The translations under genes were made by a program, and so were the position numbers. A DNA stretch of 64,000 nt. Origin: Kitasatospora sp. MAP12-44. GTDB lineage: Bacteria; Actinomycetota; Actinomycetes; Streptomycetales; Streptomycetaceae. Shown in pieces: positions 40,322 through 51,465 of this stretch (position 1 is its first letter; each line of letters opens with the position of its first letter). The stretch is taken from NCBI RefSeq assembly GCF_029892095.1, contig NZ_JARZAE010000004.1:2728001-2792000 (forward strand), written 5' to 3'. The notes under the pieces are model-generated. The model was given only the letters and a program-made list of their open reading frames with translations. It had not been told where the DNA came from and did no database searches.

Positions 40322-40759
40322 TCAGCGCTTCCCCGACTTGGCCGCCTTCGGGGTGGCAAGGCGGGTGCCGGCCCAGTCCTTGGCAACCGTGACCGAGCTG
40401 GTCTGGGAGAGCCCGGCGGTCTGCGCGGCATCATTGATCTCATGGGCCTCGACGTGCCCGTCACGGCCCGTCTTGGGCGTGAGAAGCCAGATCAACCCAC
40501 CATCGGCCAGGTACTCCTGGGCGTCGACGAGGGCATCGGTGAGATCCCCGTCCTCCTCGCGGTGCCACAGCACGACGGCGTCGGCGACATCGTCGTAGTC
40601 CTCGTCGACGAGCTCCGCACCGGTGATCTCCTCGATGCCCTCGCGGAGATCCTGGTCACTGTCTTCGTCGTACCCGAGCTCCTGCACAATCTGGCCGGGC
40701 TCGAAGCCCAGTCGGTAAGCCGGGTTGGACTTGTCCGCGGGGTCCGCGGTCGCGCTCAC
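40322..40759 (-). CDS. DUF3052-family protein
   Basis: The GTG at 40759 follows GGAGG by eight bases, giving 145 residues. The blocks NPAYRLGFEPGQIVQELGYD, VVLWHREEDGDLTDALVDA and GLIWLLTPKTGRDGHVE are characteristic of DUF3052, a soluble actinobacterial protein without known function. It is acidic in its first half and basic at the end. It is divergent from aceE, with a long control region between. Confidence 0.9.
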   Translation of the reverse strand: MSATADPADKSNPAYRLGFEPGQIVQELGYDEDSDQDLREGIEEITGAELVDEDYDDVADAVVLWHREEDGDLTDALVDAQEYLADGGLIWLLTPKTGRDGHVEAHEINDAAQTAGLSQTSSVTVAKDWAGTRLATPKAAKSGKR

Positions 40760-41332
40760 GGGAATAACCTCCAGTATTCGGCCTGGCATCGGCGCCAAGG
40801 CTGTGGCCGTAGTCCACACGGGAGCGGCGGTTCGCGCAAGTACCCGACCCCCGATCCCACCCAAAGGTTGACGTGTCGTGGCAAGACACGCCGATTCCTG
40901 TGGTGGGAATCACACCGATTTGCCCTTTTGCTGACCGTTCGCCCATGCTGCGGATGACCTTGGCCCGGCGGCCTCCCCCCAGGCCGCTCTGCCCGCGATA
41001 CGAACGGCATTCGAGTGCAACGCGATCACGGGCGTAGAGTCTCCTGTTGGCCCTCACCCCGGCCACCCGCCATCGGGCGGACGGGGAGCCTGAAGGCCTG
41101 GAGCACCTGGACATCCAGGTACCGCAGGCAGAGCAGGTACAGGTCGGACCACCTCTTCGTATCACCCGGTGGTGCGCGGGCGGGCAACGATGCCCCAACG
41201 CACGCCTCCTGACCGATTCACCCCCTGGGTGAAACGGTTACCCATCGGTAGAGATGACGGATCTCCGAGTTGCGGTACACGATGGAGGCGGCGCGACACA
41301 CCTCTAGTTTCGACCGACAGTGAAGGAACAGC
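40760..41332. other. long aceE upstream region, 573 bp
   Basis: No convincing gene is present; short open frames here lack ribosome sites. The notable element is a perfect palindrome at 41217-41233, with further sequence rich in short repeats (AGGTAC, CAGGTACAG) around 41,118-41,140. The length suggests regulated promoters for aceE and DUF3052. Confidence 0.4.
41217..41233. promoter_or_regulatory. perfect palindrome upstream of aceE
   Basis: TTCACCC-CCT-GGGTGAA has 7-bp arms and lies about 100 bp before the aceE start, as expected of an operator. The binding protein is not known. Confidence 0.55.
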
Positions 41333-44083
41333 GTGGCTTCCGGATCCGATCGCAACCCGATCATCATTGGCGGCCTTCCGAGTCAGGTCCCGGACTTCGA
41401 TCCCGAGGAGACCGCGGAATGGCTGGAGTCGCTCGATGCGGCCATCGACGAGCGGGGCCGTGAGCGTGCCCGCTACCTGATGCTCCGCCTGATCGAGCGC
41501 GCCCGCGAGAAGCGTGTCGCCGTGCCCGAGATGCGCAGCACGGACTACGTCAACACCATCGCCACCAAGGACGAGCCGTTCTTCCCCGGCAACGAGGAGA
41601 TCGAGCGCAAGGTCCTGAACGCGACCCGCTGGAACGCGGCCGTGATGGTCTCCCGGGCGCAGCGCCCGGGTATCGGCGTCGGTGGCCACATCGCCACCTT
41701 CGCCTCCTCCGCGTCGCTCTACGACGTGGGCTTCAACTACTTCTTCCGGGGCAAGGACGCCGACGGCGAGTCCGGCGACCAGATCTTCTTCCAGGGCCAC
41801 GCCTCCCCCGGCATCTACGCCCGCGCCTTCCTGCTGGACCGGCTCAGCGAGCAGCAGCTCGACGCGTTCCGCCAGGAGAAGTCCAAGGCGCCGTACGGCC
41901 TCTCCAGCTACCCGCACCCGCGGCTGATGCCGGACTTCTGGGAGTTCCCGACCGTCTCGATGGGCCTCGGCCCGCTCGGCGCGATCTACCAGGCGCGGAT
42001 GAACCGGTACCTGGAGCACCGCGGCATCAAGGACACCTCGGCCAGCCACGTCTACGCCTTCCTCGGCGACGGCGAGATGGACGAGCCCGAGTCGCTCGGC
42101 CAGCTCTCGCTGGCGGCCCGCGAGGGCCTGGACAACCTCACCTTCGTGGTCAACTGCAACCTGCAGCGCCTCGACGGCCCGGTCCGCGGCAACGGCAAGA
42201 TCATCCAGGAGCTGGAGTCGCAGTTCCGCGGCGCCGGCTGGAACGTCATCAAGCTGATCTGGGACCGCAGCTGGGACCCGCTGCTGGCGCAGGACCGCGA
42301 CGGCATCCTGGTCAACAAGCTCAACTCGACCCCGGACGGCCAGTTCCAGACCTACGCCACCGAGTCCGGCGCCTACATCCGCGACCACTTCTTCGGTGGC
42401 GACCTGCGGCTGCGGGCGATGGTCGAGAACATGACCGACCAGCAGATCCAGCACCTGGGCCGCGGCGGTCACGACCACGCCAAGGTCTACGCGGCGTACA
42501 AGGCGGCTCGCGAGCACAAGGGCCAGCCGACCGTGATCCTCGCCCAGACCGTCAAGGGCTGGACGCTGGGCCCGAACTTCGAGGGCCGCAACGCGACGCA
42601 CCAGATGAAGAAGCTGACGGTCGAGGACCTGAAGCGCTTCCGCGACCGCCTGCACCTGCCGATCACGGACAAGCAGCTCGACGAGGGCTACCCGCCCTAC
42701 TACCACCCGGGCAAGGACTCCGAAGAGATCCAGTACATGCACGACCGGCGCGAGGAGCTGGGCGGCTACATGCCGACCCGCAAGGTGCGCCCGCGCCAGC
42801 TGGAACTCCCGGGCGACGACGCGTACAAGGCCGTCAAGAAGGGCTCGGGCAACCAGACCATCGCCACCACCATGGCGTTCGTCCGGGTGCTCAAGGACCT
42901 GATGCGGGACAAGGGCATCGGCAACCGCTTCGTGCCGATCGCGCCGGACGAGTACCGCACCTTCGGTATGGACTCGCTCTTCCCGTCGGCGAAGATCTAC
43001 AACCCGCTCGGCCAGACCTACGAGTCGGTCGACCGCGACCTGCTGCTCGCCTACAAGGAGTCGCCGAGCGGCCAGATGCTGCACGACGGCATCTCGGAGG
43101 CCGGCTGCACCGCCTCGCTGATCGCCGCCGGTTCGTCGTACGCCACGCACGGCGAGCCGCTGATCCCGGTCTACGTCTTCTACTCGATGTTCGGGTTCCA
43201 GCGCACCGGCGACCAGTTCTGGCAGATGGCCGACCAGTTGGCGCGCGGCTTCGTGATCGGCGCCACCGCCGGCCGCACCACCCTCACGGGTGAGGGCCTG
43301 CAGCACGCCGACGGCCACTCGCAGCTGCTCGCCTCGACCAACCCGGGCGTCGTCGCGTACGACCCCGCGTACGGCTTCGAGATCGCGCACATCATGCAGG
43401 ACGGCATCCGCCGGATGTACGGCTCCACCGCCGAACACCCGCACGGCGAGGACGTCTTCTACTACATGACGGTCTACAACGAGCCGATCAAGATGCCGGC
43501 CGAGCCCGAGAACGTCGACGTGGACGGCATCCTCAAGGGTCTGCACCGCTACGCTCCGGCGACCGCGGGCCAGATCCCGGCCCAGATCCTCGCCTCCGGC
43601 GTGGCGGTGCCGTGGGCCCTGGAGGCCCAGCGCATCCTCGCCGAGGAGTGGAACGTGGCGGCCGACGTGTGGTCGGCGACCTCCTGGAACGAGCTGCGCC
43701 GCGACGCGGTGGAGGTCGAGGAGTTCAACCTGCTGCACCCCGAGGAGCCGCAGCGCGTCCCGTACGTGACGGCCAAGCTCCAGGGCGCCGAGGGCCCGTT
43801 CGTCGCCGTCTCCGACTGGATGCGCGCGGTGCCGGACCAGATCTCGCGCTGGGTGCCGGGCCAGTGGCAGTCGCTGGGCGCGGACGGTTTCGGCTTCGCC
43901 GACACCCGTGGCGCGGCCCGCCGCTTCTTCCACATCGACCCGCAGTCGGTGGTGCTGAGCGTGCTCACCGAGCTCGCCAAGCAGGGCAAGGTCGACCGCA
44001 GCGCCCTGAAGGAGGCGATCGACCGCTACCAGCTCCTTGACGTGTCGGCCGCCCACCCGGGTGCCGCGGGCGGCGACGCCTGA
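41333..44083 (+). CDS. aceE: pyruvate dehydrogenase E1 component, homodimeric
   Basis: The product has 916 residues, the normal length for homodimeric AceE. The thiamine diphosphate motif begins [10 protein letters not shown] around residue 245 and ends in [64 protein letters not shown] and the C-terminal PYVTAKL block are family landmarks. It decarboxylates pyruvate and passes the acetyl group to E2 lipoyl domains, making acetyl-CoA. The GTG at 41333 follows GAAGGA. It stands alone, as in other streptomycetes, and feeds the fatty-acid operon encoded 9 kb away. Confidence 0.97.
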   Translation: MASGSDRNPIIIGGLPSQVPDFDPEETAEWLESLDAAIDERGRERARYLMLRLIERAREKRVAVPEMRSTDYVNTIATKDEPFFPGNEEIERKVLNATRWNAAVMVSRAQRPGIGVGGHIATFASSASLYDVGFNYFFRGKDADGESGDQIFFQGHASPGIYARAFLLDRLSEQQLDAFRQEKSKAPYGLSSYPHPRLMPDFWEFPTVSMGLGPLGAIYQARMNRYLEHRGIKDTSASHVYAFLGDGEMDEPESLGQLSLAAREGLDNLTFVVNCNLQRLDGPVRGNGKIIQELESQFRGAGWNVIKLIWDRSWDPLLAQDRDGILVNKLNSTPDGQFQTYATESGAYIRDHFFGGDLRLRAMVENMTDQQIQHLGRGGHDHAKVYAAYKAAREHKGQPTVILAQTVKGWTLGPNFEGRNATHQMKKLTVEDLKRFRDRLHLPITDKQLDEGYPPYYHPGKDSEEIQYMHDRREELGGYMPTRKVRPRQLELPGDDAYKAVKKGSGNQTIATTMAFVRVLKDLMRDKGIGNRFVPIAPDEYRTFGMDSLFPSAKIYNPLGQTYESVDRDLLLAYKESPSGQMLHDGISEAGCTASLIAAGSSYATHGEPLIPVYVFYSMFGFQRTGDQFWQMADQLARGFVIGATAGRTTLTGEGLQHADGHSQLLASTNPGVVAYDPAYGFEIAHIMQDGIRRMYGSTAEHPHGEDVFYYMTVYNEPIKMPAEPENVDVDGILKGLHRYAPATAGQIPAQILASGVAVPWALEAQRILAEEWNVAADVWSATSWNELRRDAVEVEEFNLLHPEEPQRVPYVTAKLQGAEGPFVAVSDWMRAVPDQISRWVPGQWQSLGADGFGFADTRGAARRFFHIDPQSVVLSVLTELAKQGKVDRSALKEAIDRYQLLDVSAAHPGAAGGDA

Positions 44084-44096
44084 GTCAACGCATGAC

Positions 44097-44132
44097 CGAG
44101 GGCCGGACCCCTTTCGGGGAGTCCGGCCCTCG
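44097..44132 (+). terminator. aceE terminator
   Basis: CGAGGGCCGGAC (44097-44108) pairs perfectly with 44121-44132 across a 12-base loop that itself holds CCCC/GGGG, 13 bp after the aceE stop. Confidence 0.9.
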
Positions 44133-44214
44133 GGCGTTCACTCGGGCGTCTCGTCGGCCTCCGGTCGGCCCAACTGCCCGGGCAGTGGCGGCCGATGGGC
44201 GCGATGATCGGCCC

Positions 44215-44385
44215 ATGAAGGACGAGATCATCGCCAGAGCCCGGTTCCTCCTCACCGACCTCCACCTCCCGCCCGTCGAGGCCAACACCCGCCTCAAGGA
44301 CTACTTCCCCGAGCTGGAGCTGGAGGAGCGCGCCCGCTACCTCCGCGAAGCCCGCGAACCGCTCCCGGAGGCCACGACGCCGTAG
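44215..44385 (+). CDS. small hypothetical protein (56 aa)
   Basis: An ATG at 44215 opens 56 codons (KDEIIARARFLLTDLHLPPV, then ELELEERARYLREAR) that are helical, charged and end just before the MFS gene. No clear ribosome site is seen. The codon bias is normal for the genome, so it is probably real, but no function is known. Confidence 0.5.
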   Translation: MKDEIIARARFLLTDLHLPPVEANTRLKDYFPELELEERARYLREAREPLPEATTP

Positions 44386-44404
44386 GACGTCAGCTCGTCA
44401 GACC

Positions 44405-46015
44405 TCAGATGTGGACGGCCGGGCCCGCGGCGGTGGTGCCGCGCTTGGTCAGCAGGCCGAGCCCGGCGGCGGCGAGGGCCACCACGGCGGCCACCGAGAA
44501 GGCCAGCGACATCCCGCTGACGAAGGACGTGTGCACCGCTCCGGCCATCGCGTGCACCGCCTGCTCGGGTGTGCCGGGGGCGGACGGCGGGGTGATGCCC
44601 AGCTGCGCGAGCTGCTTGACCCCGCCGGCCTGCGCGCCCTCCAGCGGCGGCAGCCCGGCCTTCGCCCAGGTGCCCGGCAGCACGTCGCCGACCTTGGCGG
44701 CCATCAGCGCGCCCAGCACCGCCGTCCCCAGGCTGCCGCCGACCTGCATGGCGGCCTGCTGGAGGCCGCCCGCCACCCCCGACAGCTCCAGCGGGGCGTT
44801 GCCGACGATCACCTCGGTGGCGCCGACCATGACCGGGCTGATGCCCAGGCCCATCAGCACGAACCAGAGCGACATCGGCCCGCTGCCCGAGCCGGTGGTC
44901 AGCGTGGACATCCCGTACATCGCCACGGTGGTGAGCAGCATCCCGACCACGATCGGGATCCGCGGGCCGACCTTGCCGATCGCCGCGCCCGCCGCCGGCG
45001 CGCCGACGATCATCATGCCGGTCATCGGCAGCAGGTGGACGCCGGCCTGCACCGGCGTCATCCCGTGCACGTTCTGCAGGTAGAAGGTGACGAAGAAGAT
45101 CGCGCCGAAGAACGCGAAGGCCATCAGCACCATCAGCAGCGCGCCCGCGGAGAGCGGCAGCGAGCGGAACAGGCTGAGCGGGACCAGCGGCTCCTTCGCC
45201 TTGGTCTGCCAGAACGCGAAGGCCGCCATGGCGAGCACCGCGCCCAGCAGGAAGGCCAGCGTCCGGGCGTCTCCCCAGCCCCAGGCCGGCGCCTTGATGA
45301 TGCCGAAGACCAGCATGAACATCGCGGCCGAGAGCAGCACGATGCCGGGGATGTCGAAGGACTTGGCGGCGTTCTCGGCCTTGACGTCCCGCAGGATCCA
45401 CAGGCCCAGCGCCACCGCGATCAGCCCGACCGGCACGTTGATGAAGAAGACCGACTCCCAGCTGACGTGCTCGACCAGCAGCCCGCCGACGATCGGACCG
45501 GCCGCCGTCGAGGCGCCGATCACGCCGGCCCAGATGCCGATGGCCATGTTGAGCTTCTCGACCGGGAAGGCGCCGCGCAGCAGGCCGAGCGCGGCCGGCT
45601 GGAGCAGCGCGCCGAAGAGCCCCTGGAGCACCCGGAAGGCGATCACCGTCTGGATGCTGCCGGCGAAGCCGATGGCGGCCGAGGTGGCGGCGAACCCGGC
45701 CGCGCCGACCAGGAAGGTCGCCTTGTGGCCGAACCGGTCGCCGATCTTGCCCGCGGTGATCAGGAAGACCGCCAGCGCCAGCAGGTAGCCGCTGGTCACC
45801 CACTGGATGTCGGCCGGCGAGGCGTGCAGGTCGGCCTGGATGACGGGGTTGGCGATGGCGACCACGGTGCCGTCCAGCGCCACCATCATGACGCCGACCG
45901 CCACCGTCAGCAGGGTCAGCCAGGGGTGCCCCTGGAGGCTGCGGCGGCCGGTGGGCGGCGCGCTGCGCGGTGGGGCGGTGTCCGCCCGCGGAGTGGAAAC
46001 GTCGGACTGGCTCAT
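44405..46015 (-). CDS. MFS transporter, DHA2 family (14 helices)
   Basis: The ATG at 46015 follows GGAAGG, giving 536 residues with about fourteen helices. DHA2 landmarks are VGVMMVALDGTVVAIANPVI, WVTSGYLLALAVFLITAGKI followed by GDRFGHK, and motif C-like GIWAGVIGASTAAGPIVGGL. Such pumps export drugs, dyes or antibiotics with proton antiport. It is divergent from a TetR regulator gene with palindromes between, so it is very likely repressed by that protein until a ligand appears. Confidence 0.92.
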   Translation of the reverse strand: MSQSDVSTPRADTAPPRSAPPTGRRSLQGHPWLTLLTVAVGVMMVALDGTVVAIANPVIQADLHASPADIQWVTSGYLLALAVFLITAGKIGDRFGHKATFLVGAAGFAATSAAIGFAGSIQTVIAFRVLQGLFGALLQPAALGLLRGAFPVEKLNMAIGIWAGVIGASTAAGPIVGGLLVEHVSWESVFFINVPVGLIAVALGLWILRDVKAENAAKSFDIPGIVLLSAAMFMLVFGIIKAPAWGWGDARTLAFLLGAVLAMAAFAFWQTKAKEPLVPLSLFRSLPLSAGALLMVLMAFAFFGAIFFVTFYLQNVHGMTPVQAGVHLLPMTGMMIVGAPAAGAAIGKVGPRIPIVVGMLLTTVAMYGMSTLTTGSGSGPMSLWFVLMGLGISPVMVGATEVIVGNAPLELSGVAGGLQQAAMQVGGSLGTAVLGALMAAKVGDVLPGTWAKAGLPPLEGAQAGGVKQLAQLGITPPSAPGTPEQAVHAMAGAVHTSFVSGMSLAFSVAAVVALAAAGLGLLTKRGTTAAGPAVHI

Positions 46016-46062
46016 CGACAGGGCCTTCCAGCGGTCTGGCGTACGAGGACCCAGGCAGATTA

Positions 46063-46119
46063 TGTCAGCAGCTGACAATCGGCAAACACTGTCTTCTGCT
46101 GGCAGCTGCCATCTGACAG
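46063..46119. promoter_or_regulatory. palindromic operators between MFS and TetR genes
   Basis: Two palindromes lie in the 121-bp gap: TGTCAGCAGCTGACA at 46063-46077 (7-bp arms) and TGGCAGCTGCCA at 46100-46111, the latter inside CTGTC (46089) and GACAG (46115). The shared CAGCTG cores are 35 bp apart. Confidence 0.65.
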
Positions 46120-46136
46120 AGCGCTATCGTTGACCC

Positions 46137-46841
46137 ATGGCCCCGACCCCCACGGCGCCCACGGCGCCCCCGATGGCACCCGCCGCCGAAGCCCCCAGCC
46201 GGCAGGCACTCGGCCTGCGCGAGCGCAAGAAGCAGCGCACCCGGGACGCCCTGGTGGACGCCGCGCACGGCCTCTTCCTCAGCCAGGGCTACGCGCGCAC
46301 CACCATCGACGAGATCGCCGCCGCGGTGGACGTCTCGCAGCGCACCTTCTTCCGCTACTTCGCCAACAAGGACGAGGTCGCGCTCGCCGTCCTGGCGGAC
46401 GCCGAGGACTACTTCATCGCGTGCCTGCGCCGGCGCCCCGCCGAGGAGAACCCGCTGCAGGCGATGCGCGCCGCGATCACCGAGTCCTGGCGCGATCTGG
46501 GCTGCGAGCCCGCCGACGGCCACCGCAGCGTGACCGCCGCCCTGGAGCTGATCCAGCTGATCGAGAGCACCCCCACCCTGCTCGCCGCCCACCTGCGGCG
46601 CACCACCGAGCAGGAGTGCGTGGTCGCCGCCGTCCTCGCCGAGCGCGAGGGCCTGGACGTCGCCACCGACCTGCGCCCGCGCCTGCTCGCCGCGGTCTTC
46701 GGCGCGATCCTGCGGGTCTCCCACCTCGCCTGGGGATCGAGCCCGCTGCCCACCGACGACAGCGGCCCGGAAGCGATGATCGCCATCATCGAACGTCATT
46801 TCGACCAGCTCGGCCCGGCCCTGGCCGGCGACTGGCACTAG
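46137..46841 (+). CDS. TetR-family repressor
   Basis: This 234-residue regulator starts with a Pro/Ala-rich tail, then the TetR helix-turn-helix at about residues 30-75 (RERKKQRTRDALVDAAHGLF, TTIDEIAAAVDVSQRTFFRY). The C-terminal ligand domain is helical and of the AcrR/MftR type, with several Arg and Glu near the presumed pocket. It is divergent from the DHA2 exporter gene and overlooks paired palindromes, so it probably represses both genes. Confidence 0.92.
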   Translation: MAPTPTAPTAPPMAPAAEAPSRQALGLRERKKQRTRDALVDAAHGLFLSQGYARTTIDEIAAAVDVSQRTFFRYFANKDEVALAVLADAEDYFIACLRRRPAEENPLQAMRAAITESWRDLGCEPADGHRSVTAALELIQLIESTPTLLAAHLRRTTEQECVVAAVLAEREGLDVATDLRPRLLAAVFGAILRVSHLAWGSSPLPTDDSGPEAMIAIIERHFDQLGPALAGDWH

Positions 46842-47019
46842 AGCGAACTGCACGAGGGCAGGCCGGCCGTCAACCCCGAGGGCCTGTGAGTGAAGCCACA
46901 GTTTGGACCGTCTACATCCCCCGTTCGGACCGAATACGCTGGCCGTCTGTAGTTGGCATTCGCACGACCATCGGGCCCGGCCCGCTTCAAGGTCATGGGT
47001 TTCCGAGGGAGTTGACGCG

Positions 47020-48199
47020 ATGCAGCGCAGGCGGCTGAAGCGTGTGCTGATAGGCGTTTTCGCGACGTGCGCGGTCCTGGCGGACGCCGGCGCGGCCGCC
47101 GCGCAGGCCGCCGCGTCCAACGAGCAGGTCGCGATCACCACACCGCCGGCCGGCAGCGCGGCCTGGGTCGCGGACCACTCGCTCGGACGGACCCTGCCCG
47201 ATCCCGCCACCGCCGACCCGGCCACCGTGGCGGCCTTCTTCGCCGCACTCAGCCCCGCCCAGCAGGACCGGCTGGCCACGGAGTACCCGCTGGTCGTCGG
47301 CAACCTGGACGGCGCGCCGCTCGCGCTGCGCTACCGCGCCAACGCCGAGGCGCTGGGCCAGGAGCGCGACCGCGCCCGGGCACAGGCCGCGGACACCAAG
47401 CTGGACTCCACCACCCGCGCGCTGGCCGTCTCACGCGCCAACGACACCCAGAACCTGCTCTCCCCCGGCCGGCAGATCCTCGCCTTCGACCCCGCGCGGC
47501 CGCGGGCTGGTCAGCGAGGTCTTCGGCGACCTGGCGAGCGCCCAGCGCGTCTCGGTGATCGTCCCCGGCTCGGACACCGACCTCGGGCACTTCGACCGCA
47601 GCGTCGACCCGCTGCGCTCCCCCGCCGGGATGGCCCGCGCGCTGCGAGCCGAGGAGCAGCGCCAGTCGCCCGGCACCCGGACCGCTGTGATCGCCTGGAC
47701 CGGCTACGTCACGCCGGTCGGCCTCGGCCCCGACGCGGTCACCTCCCGGCTGGCCAACGCCGCCGCCCCCCGGCTGCTGCGCCTGCTGGACGGCCTGAAG
47801 CTGACCAGCAGCCCGGTCGCCCCGCCGGCCCTGCTCTGCCACTCCTACGGCTCGGTGGTCTGCGGGACCATCGCGCCCGAACTGCGCGGCCCGACCACCG
47901 ACATGGTGGTGCTGGGCAGCCCCGGGATGGGCGTGCAGAGCGCGGCGGAGCTGGGCACCGGCGTGCACGTCTGGGCCACCCGCAACCCCACCGACTGGAT
48001 CGGCGACGTCCCGTACCTGGAGGTCGGCGGGCTCGGCCACGGCGCCGACCCGACCAGCGCCGACTTCGGCGCCGAGGAGATCTCCTCGGCCGGCGCGGCC
48101 GGCCACGTCGGCTACTTCACCGACGGGACGGCCAGCCTGCACAACTTCGCCGCCATCGCGCTCGGCGGCTACCAGTCGGTCACCTACCGGACCAACTGA
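47020..48199 (+). pseudogene. secreted DUF1023 alpha/beta hydrolase, frameshifted
   Basis: The ATG at 47020 follows GAGGGAG. The product begins with a Sec signal (MQRRRLKRVLIGVFATCAVL, cleavage near AQA), then a helical region to RQILAFD. There the frame breaks; the homology resumes in the next frame as RGRGLVSEVFGDLASAQRVS and runs to a stop at 48199. The second part carries the nucleophile elbow LLCHSYGSVV and the tail GYFTDGTASLHNFAAIALG. One extra C at 47491-47493 explains the break. It is either a real loss or a sequencing error. Confidence 0.8.
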
Positions 48200-48214
48200 G
48201 CCCCGAGCGCCCGG

Positions 48215-49227
<1,013 letters not shown>

Positions 49228-49231
<4 letters not shown>

Positions 49232-49626
49232 GCGGAGTGCTTCTTCCCTGAGTAGAGGTCGATCTTGTAGTCGAGGACGGCGAGCGTCGCGTGCAGGTCG
49301 GAGATCTTCTGCCGGACCTCCTCGCGGTGCGCTAGCAGCAGTTCGCGCCGCGCTTCCATCGTCTGGTCGCCGGCCCTGGCCAGTTCCACGTAGCGGAGCA
49401 TGTCGGCCACCGACATACCGGTCAGCCGCAGCTTGCCGAGGAACTCCAGCCGGGACAGGTCGGCGTCGCAGTAGCGGCGCTGGCCGGAGTGCGAGCGGTC
49501 CACCGGGTCGAGCAGGCCGATCCGCTCGTACCAGCGCAGGGTGTGCGCGGTGAGCCCGCTGACCGCGGCGACCTCGCTGATCGAGTGCCGTGGCGTGTGG
49601 TCCAGCGACTGAACGGCGGTGATCAT
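49228..49626 (-). CDS. MerR-family regulator
   Basis: The product has 132 residues. The N-terminal winged helix (SISEVAAVSGLTAHTLRWYE, RIGLLDPVDRSHSGQRRYCD) and the C-terminal antiparallel coiled coil are typical of MerR. No metal-binding Cys is present, so an organic or oxidative signal is likely. A perfect palindrome at 49675-49690, just upstream, is the presumed operator. It precedes and is coupled to the aldo/keto reductase. Confidence 0.92.
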
Positions 49627-49674
49627 CCCGCTAACCCCCTGAGGTCCTGGCGACGTGAGAACGACGCTACTGAG

Positions 49675-49690
49675 TTGGAGTGCACTCCAA
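49675..49690. promoter_or_regulatory. MerR operator candidate
   Basis: TTGGAGTGCACTCCAA is a perfect 16-bp palindrome 49 bp upstream of the MerR start and 49 bp upstream of the divergent serine hydrolase start. Confidence 0.7.
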
Positions 49691-49738
49691 GCAAGCCTGC
49701 CACTCGGCCGCCCCGGCGCACCGCACTAGAGTTCCCCC

Positions 49739-50572
49739 ATGCAGAGCTTGCGGATGATCGAGGACTGGCCGGTACCGACGGCGGCCACGGCGGTGGTGCG
49801 CGGCGCGGACGGCGCGCTGCTGGGCGAGAACGGGCCCCAGGAGCACCCGTTCCCGCTGGCGTCGGTGACCAAGCTGCTCAGCGCCTACGCGGCGCTGGTC
49901 GCCGTCGAGGAGGGCGTCTTCGAGCTCGACGACCCGGCAGGACCGCAGGGCTCGACCGTGCGCCACCTGCTGGCCCACACCTCGGGGCTGGCCTTCGACG
50001 AGCACCGCACGATGGCCGAACCCGGCACCCGGCGGCTCTACTCCAACGCCGGCTTCGACGTGCTCGCCGAGACGCTGGCCAAGGCGTCCGGCATCCCGTT
50101 CGCGCAGTACGCCGCCGAGGCGGTCTTCCAGCCGCTGGGCATGGCGTCGACCTTGATCGACACCACGCACCGCACGCCGGCCGGCGCGGGCGGCGTCTCC
50201 ACCGTGGCCGACCTGGTGCGCTTCGCGGCCGAGCTGCAGGCGCCGCGGCTGCTGGACGCCTCGACGGTGGCCGGCGCGACCCGCGAGGTGGCCTTCCCCG
50301 GCCTGAACGGCGTGCTGCCGGGCTTCGGGCACTGCAAGCCGAACGACTGGGGCCTCGGCTTCGAGATCCGCGGCCAGAAGTCGCCGCACTGGACGGGCCT
50401 GACCAGCTCGCCGGAGACCTTCGGGCACTTCGGCCAGTCCGGCACCTTCCTGTGGGTGGACCCGGTCGCCGGCGCGGCCTGCGTCGCGCTGACGGACCGT
50501 GACTTCGGGCCCTGGGCGGCCGAGTCCTGGCCGGAGTTCACCGACGCGGTGCTCGACGAGCTGCGCGGCTGA
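49739..50572 (+). CDS. serine hydrolase of the beta-lactamase class C/DD-peptidase fold
   Basis: The product has 277 residues without a signal peptide. The active-site motifs are SVTK (Ser42, Lys45), YSN (Tyr101) and GHFGQSGT in the K/HxG position. HLLAHTSGL is also diagnostic. Such proteins include esterases, D-aminopeptidases and resistance hydrolases. The cytoplasmic location argues for an esterase. It shares the promoter region and palindrome with the MerR gene. Confidence 0.9.
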   Translation: MQSLRMIEDWPVPTAATAVVRGADGALLGENGPQEHPFPLASVTKLLSAYAALVAVEEGVFELDDPAGPQGSTVRHLLAHTSGLAFDEHRTMAEPGTRRLYSNAGFDVLAETLAKASGIPFAQYAAEAVFQPLGMASTLIDTTHRTPAGAGGVSTVADLVRFAAELQAPRLLDASTVAGATREVAFPGLNGVLPGFGHCKPNDWGLGFEIRGQKSPHWTGLTSSPETFGHFGQSGTFLWVDPVAGAACVALTDRDFGPWAAESWPEFTDAVLDELRG

Positions 50573-50585
50573 GCCGCTGAGCCGT

Positions 50586-51377
50586 TCAGCCGTAGCGCAG
50601 CGGTGAGTGCATCTCCCAGAGCAGCAGCTCGGCGCCGTCCGGCCCGGCGGTCGGGTCGGCGAAGGCCGAGCCGGTGATCCGCACGCTGTCCCCCGGCTCC
50701 AGCGAGCGCCCGGCGCCCTGCGGGCCGGGGACCGTGCGGTAGCCGAGCGCGCCGGCGGTCAGGTGCGCGTAGCGGTACGGCGCCTGCGGCAGCTCGGGCA
50801 GCGGCTGCCAGGGCCCGGCGGTGACCAGGTGCAGCGCGGCGTCCGAGCGGCGCAGCCGCAGGGCGGGCGTACCGGCGTCCCGGGCGAGCCCGGAGGCGAG
50901 CAGCACGCAGTCGTCCGGGCCCGGCGCCACCCGGCGCAGCCCGTAGGACGGCGGCGTGTCGAAGATGTCGGGTTGCAGCCACATCTGGATGAATCTGACC
51001 GGAACGTCGGCCCCGCCGACGTTGCGCTCCGTATGCGTCACCCCGCTGCCCGCGCTCAGGTGCTGGACCATGCCGGGGCGGACCACCCCCGCGTGCCCGT
51101 CACCGTCCCGGTGGGCGAGCGCGCCCTCCAGCACCCAGGTGAGGATCTCCACGTCCCGGTGGCGGTGCGCCTCGAAGCCCGCGCCGACGGCCAGGCTCTC
51201 CTCGTTGCAGGCCAGCAGGGCTCCGAAGTGCGTGTTCTTCGGGTCGTAGTGGCCCGAGAAGGAGAAGGCGTGGCGGGTCTCGATCCCCTCGGCGGGGGTG
51301 GAGCGGTAGCGCTCGGCGGTGCGGCGCAGGTCCGCCCGGGGGCGTCCGCGCTCGGTCTCAAGGTCGGTCACAGCCAC
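50586..51377 (-). CDS. pirin-family protein
   Basis: The product has 263 residues. The N-terminal cupin holds the metal site (FEAHRHRDVEILTWVLEGAL, VQHLSAGSGVTHTERN) with the expected His/His/Glu ligands, and the second cupin is weaker. Pirins are iron proteins with quercetinase-like or redox-sensing roles; in Streptomyces one form modulates central metabolism. The GTG at 51377 could be replaced by one two codons further in. It converges with the serine hydrolase gene. Confidence 0.88.
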   Translation of the reverse strand: MAVTDLETERGRPRADLRRTAERYRSTPAEGIETRHAFSFSGHYDPKNTHFGALLACNEESLAVGAGFEAHRHRDVEILTWVLEGALAHRDGDGHAGVVRPGMVQHLSAGSGVTHTERNVGGADVPVRFIQMWLQPDIFDTPPSYGLRRVAPGPDDCVLLASGLARDAGTPALRLRRSDAALHLVTAGPWQPLPELPQAPYRYAHLTAGALGYRTVPGPQGAGRSLEPGDSVRITGSAFADPTAGPDGAELLLWEMHSPLRYG

Positions 51378-51465
51378 TCACCGTATCGGGTGTGACCGGC
51401 ACCACCGAGCCCATCCGCGGGGGGTGTGCAGCAAAGACCCGGCGCCGTGAGGCAGTCTTGTCCCT

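Noticed and set aside
41162..44056. 964-codon open frame antisense to aceE
   Set aside because: It lies fully opposite a canonical aceE gene; high GC makes long antisense frames routine. No ribosome site, and the composition (Val/Leu/Arg/Gly runs) is not protein-like.
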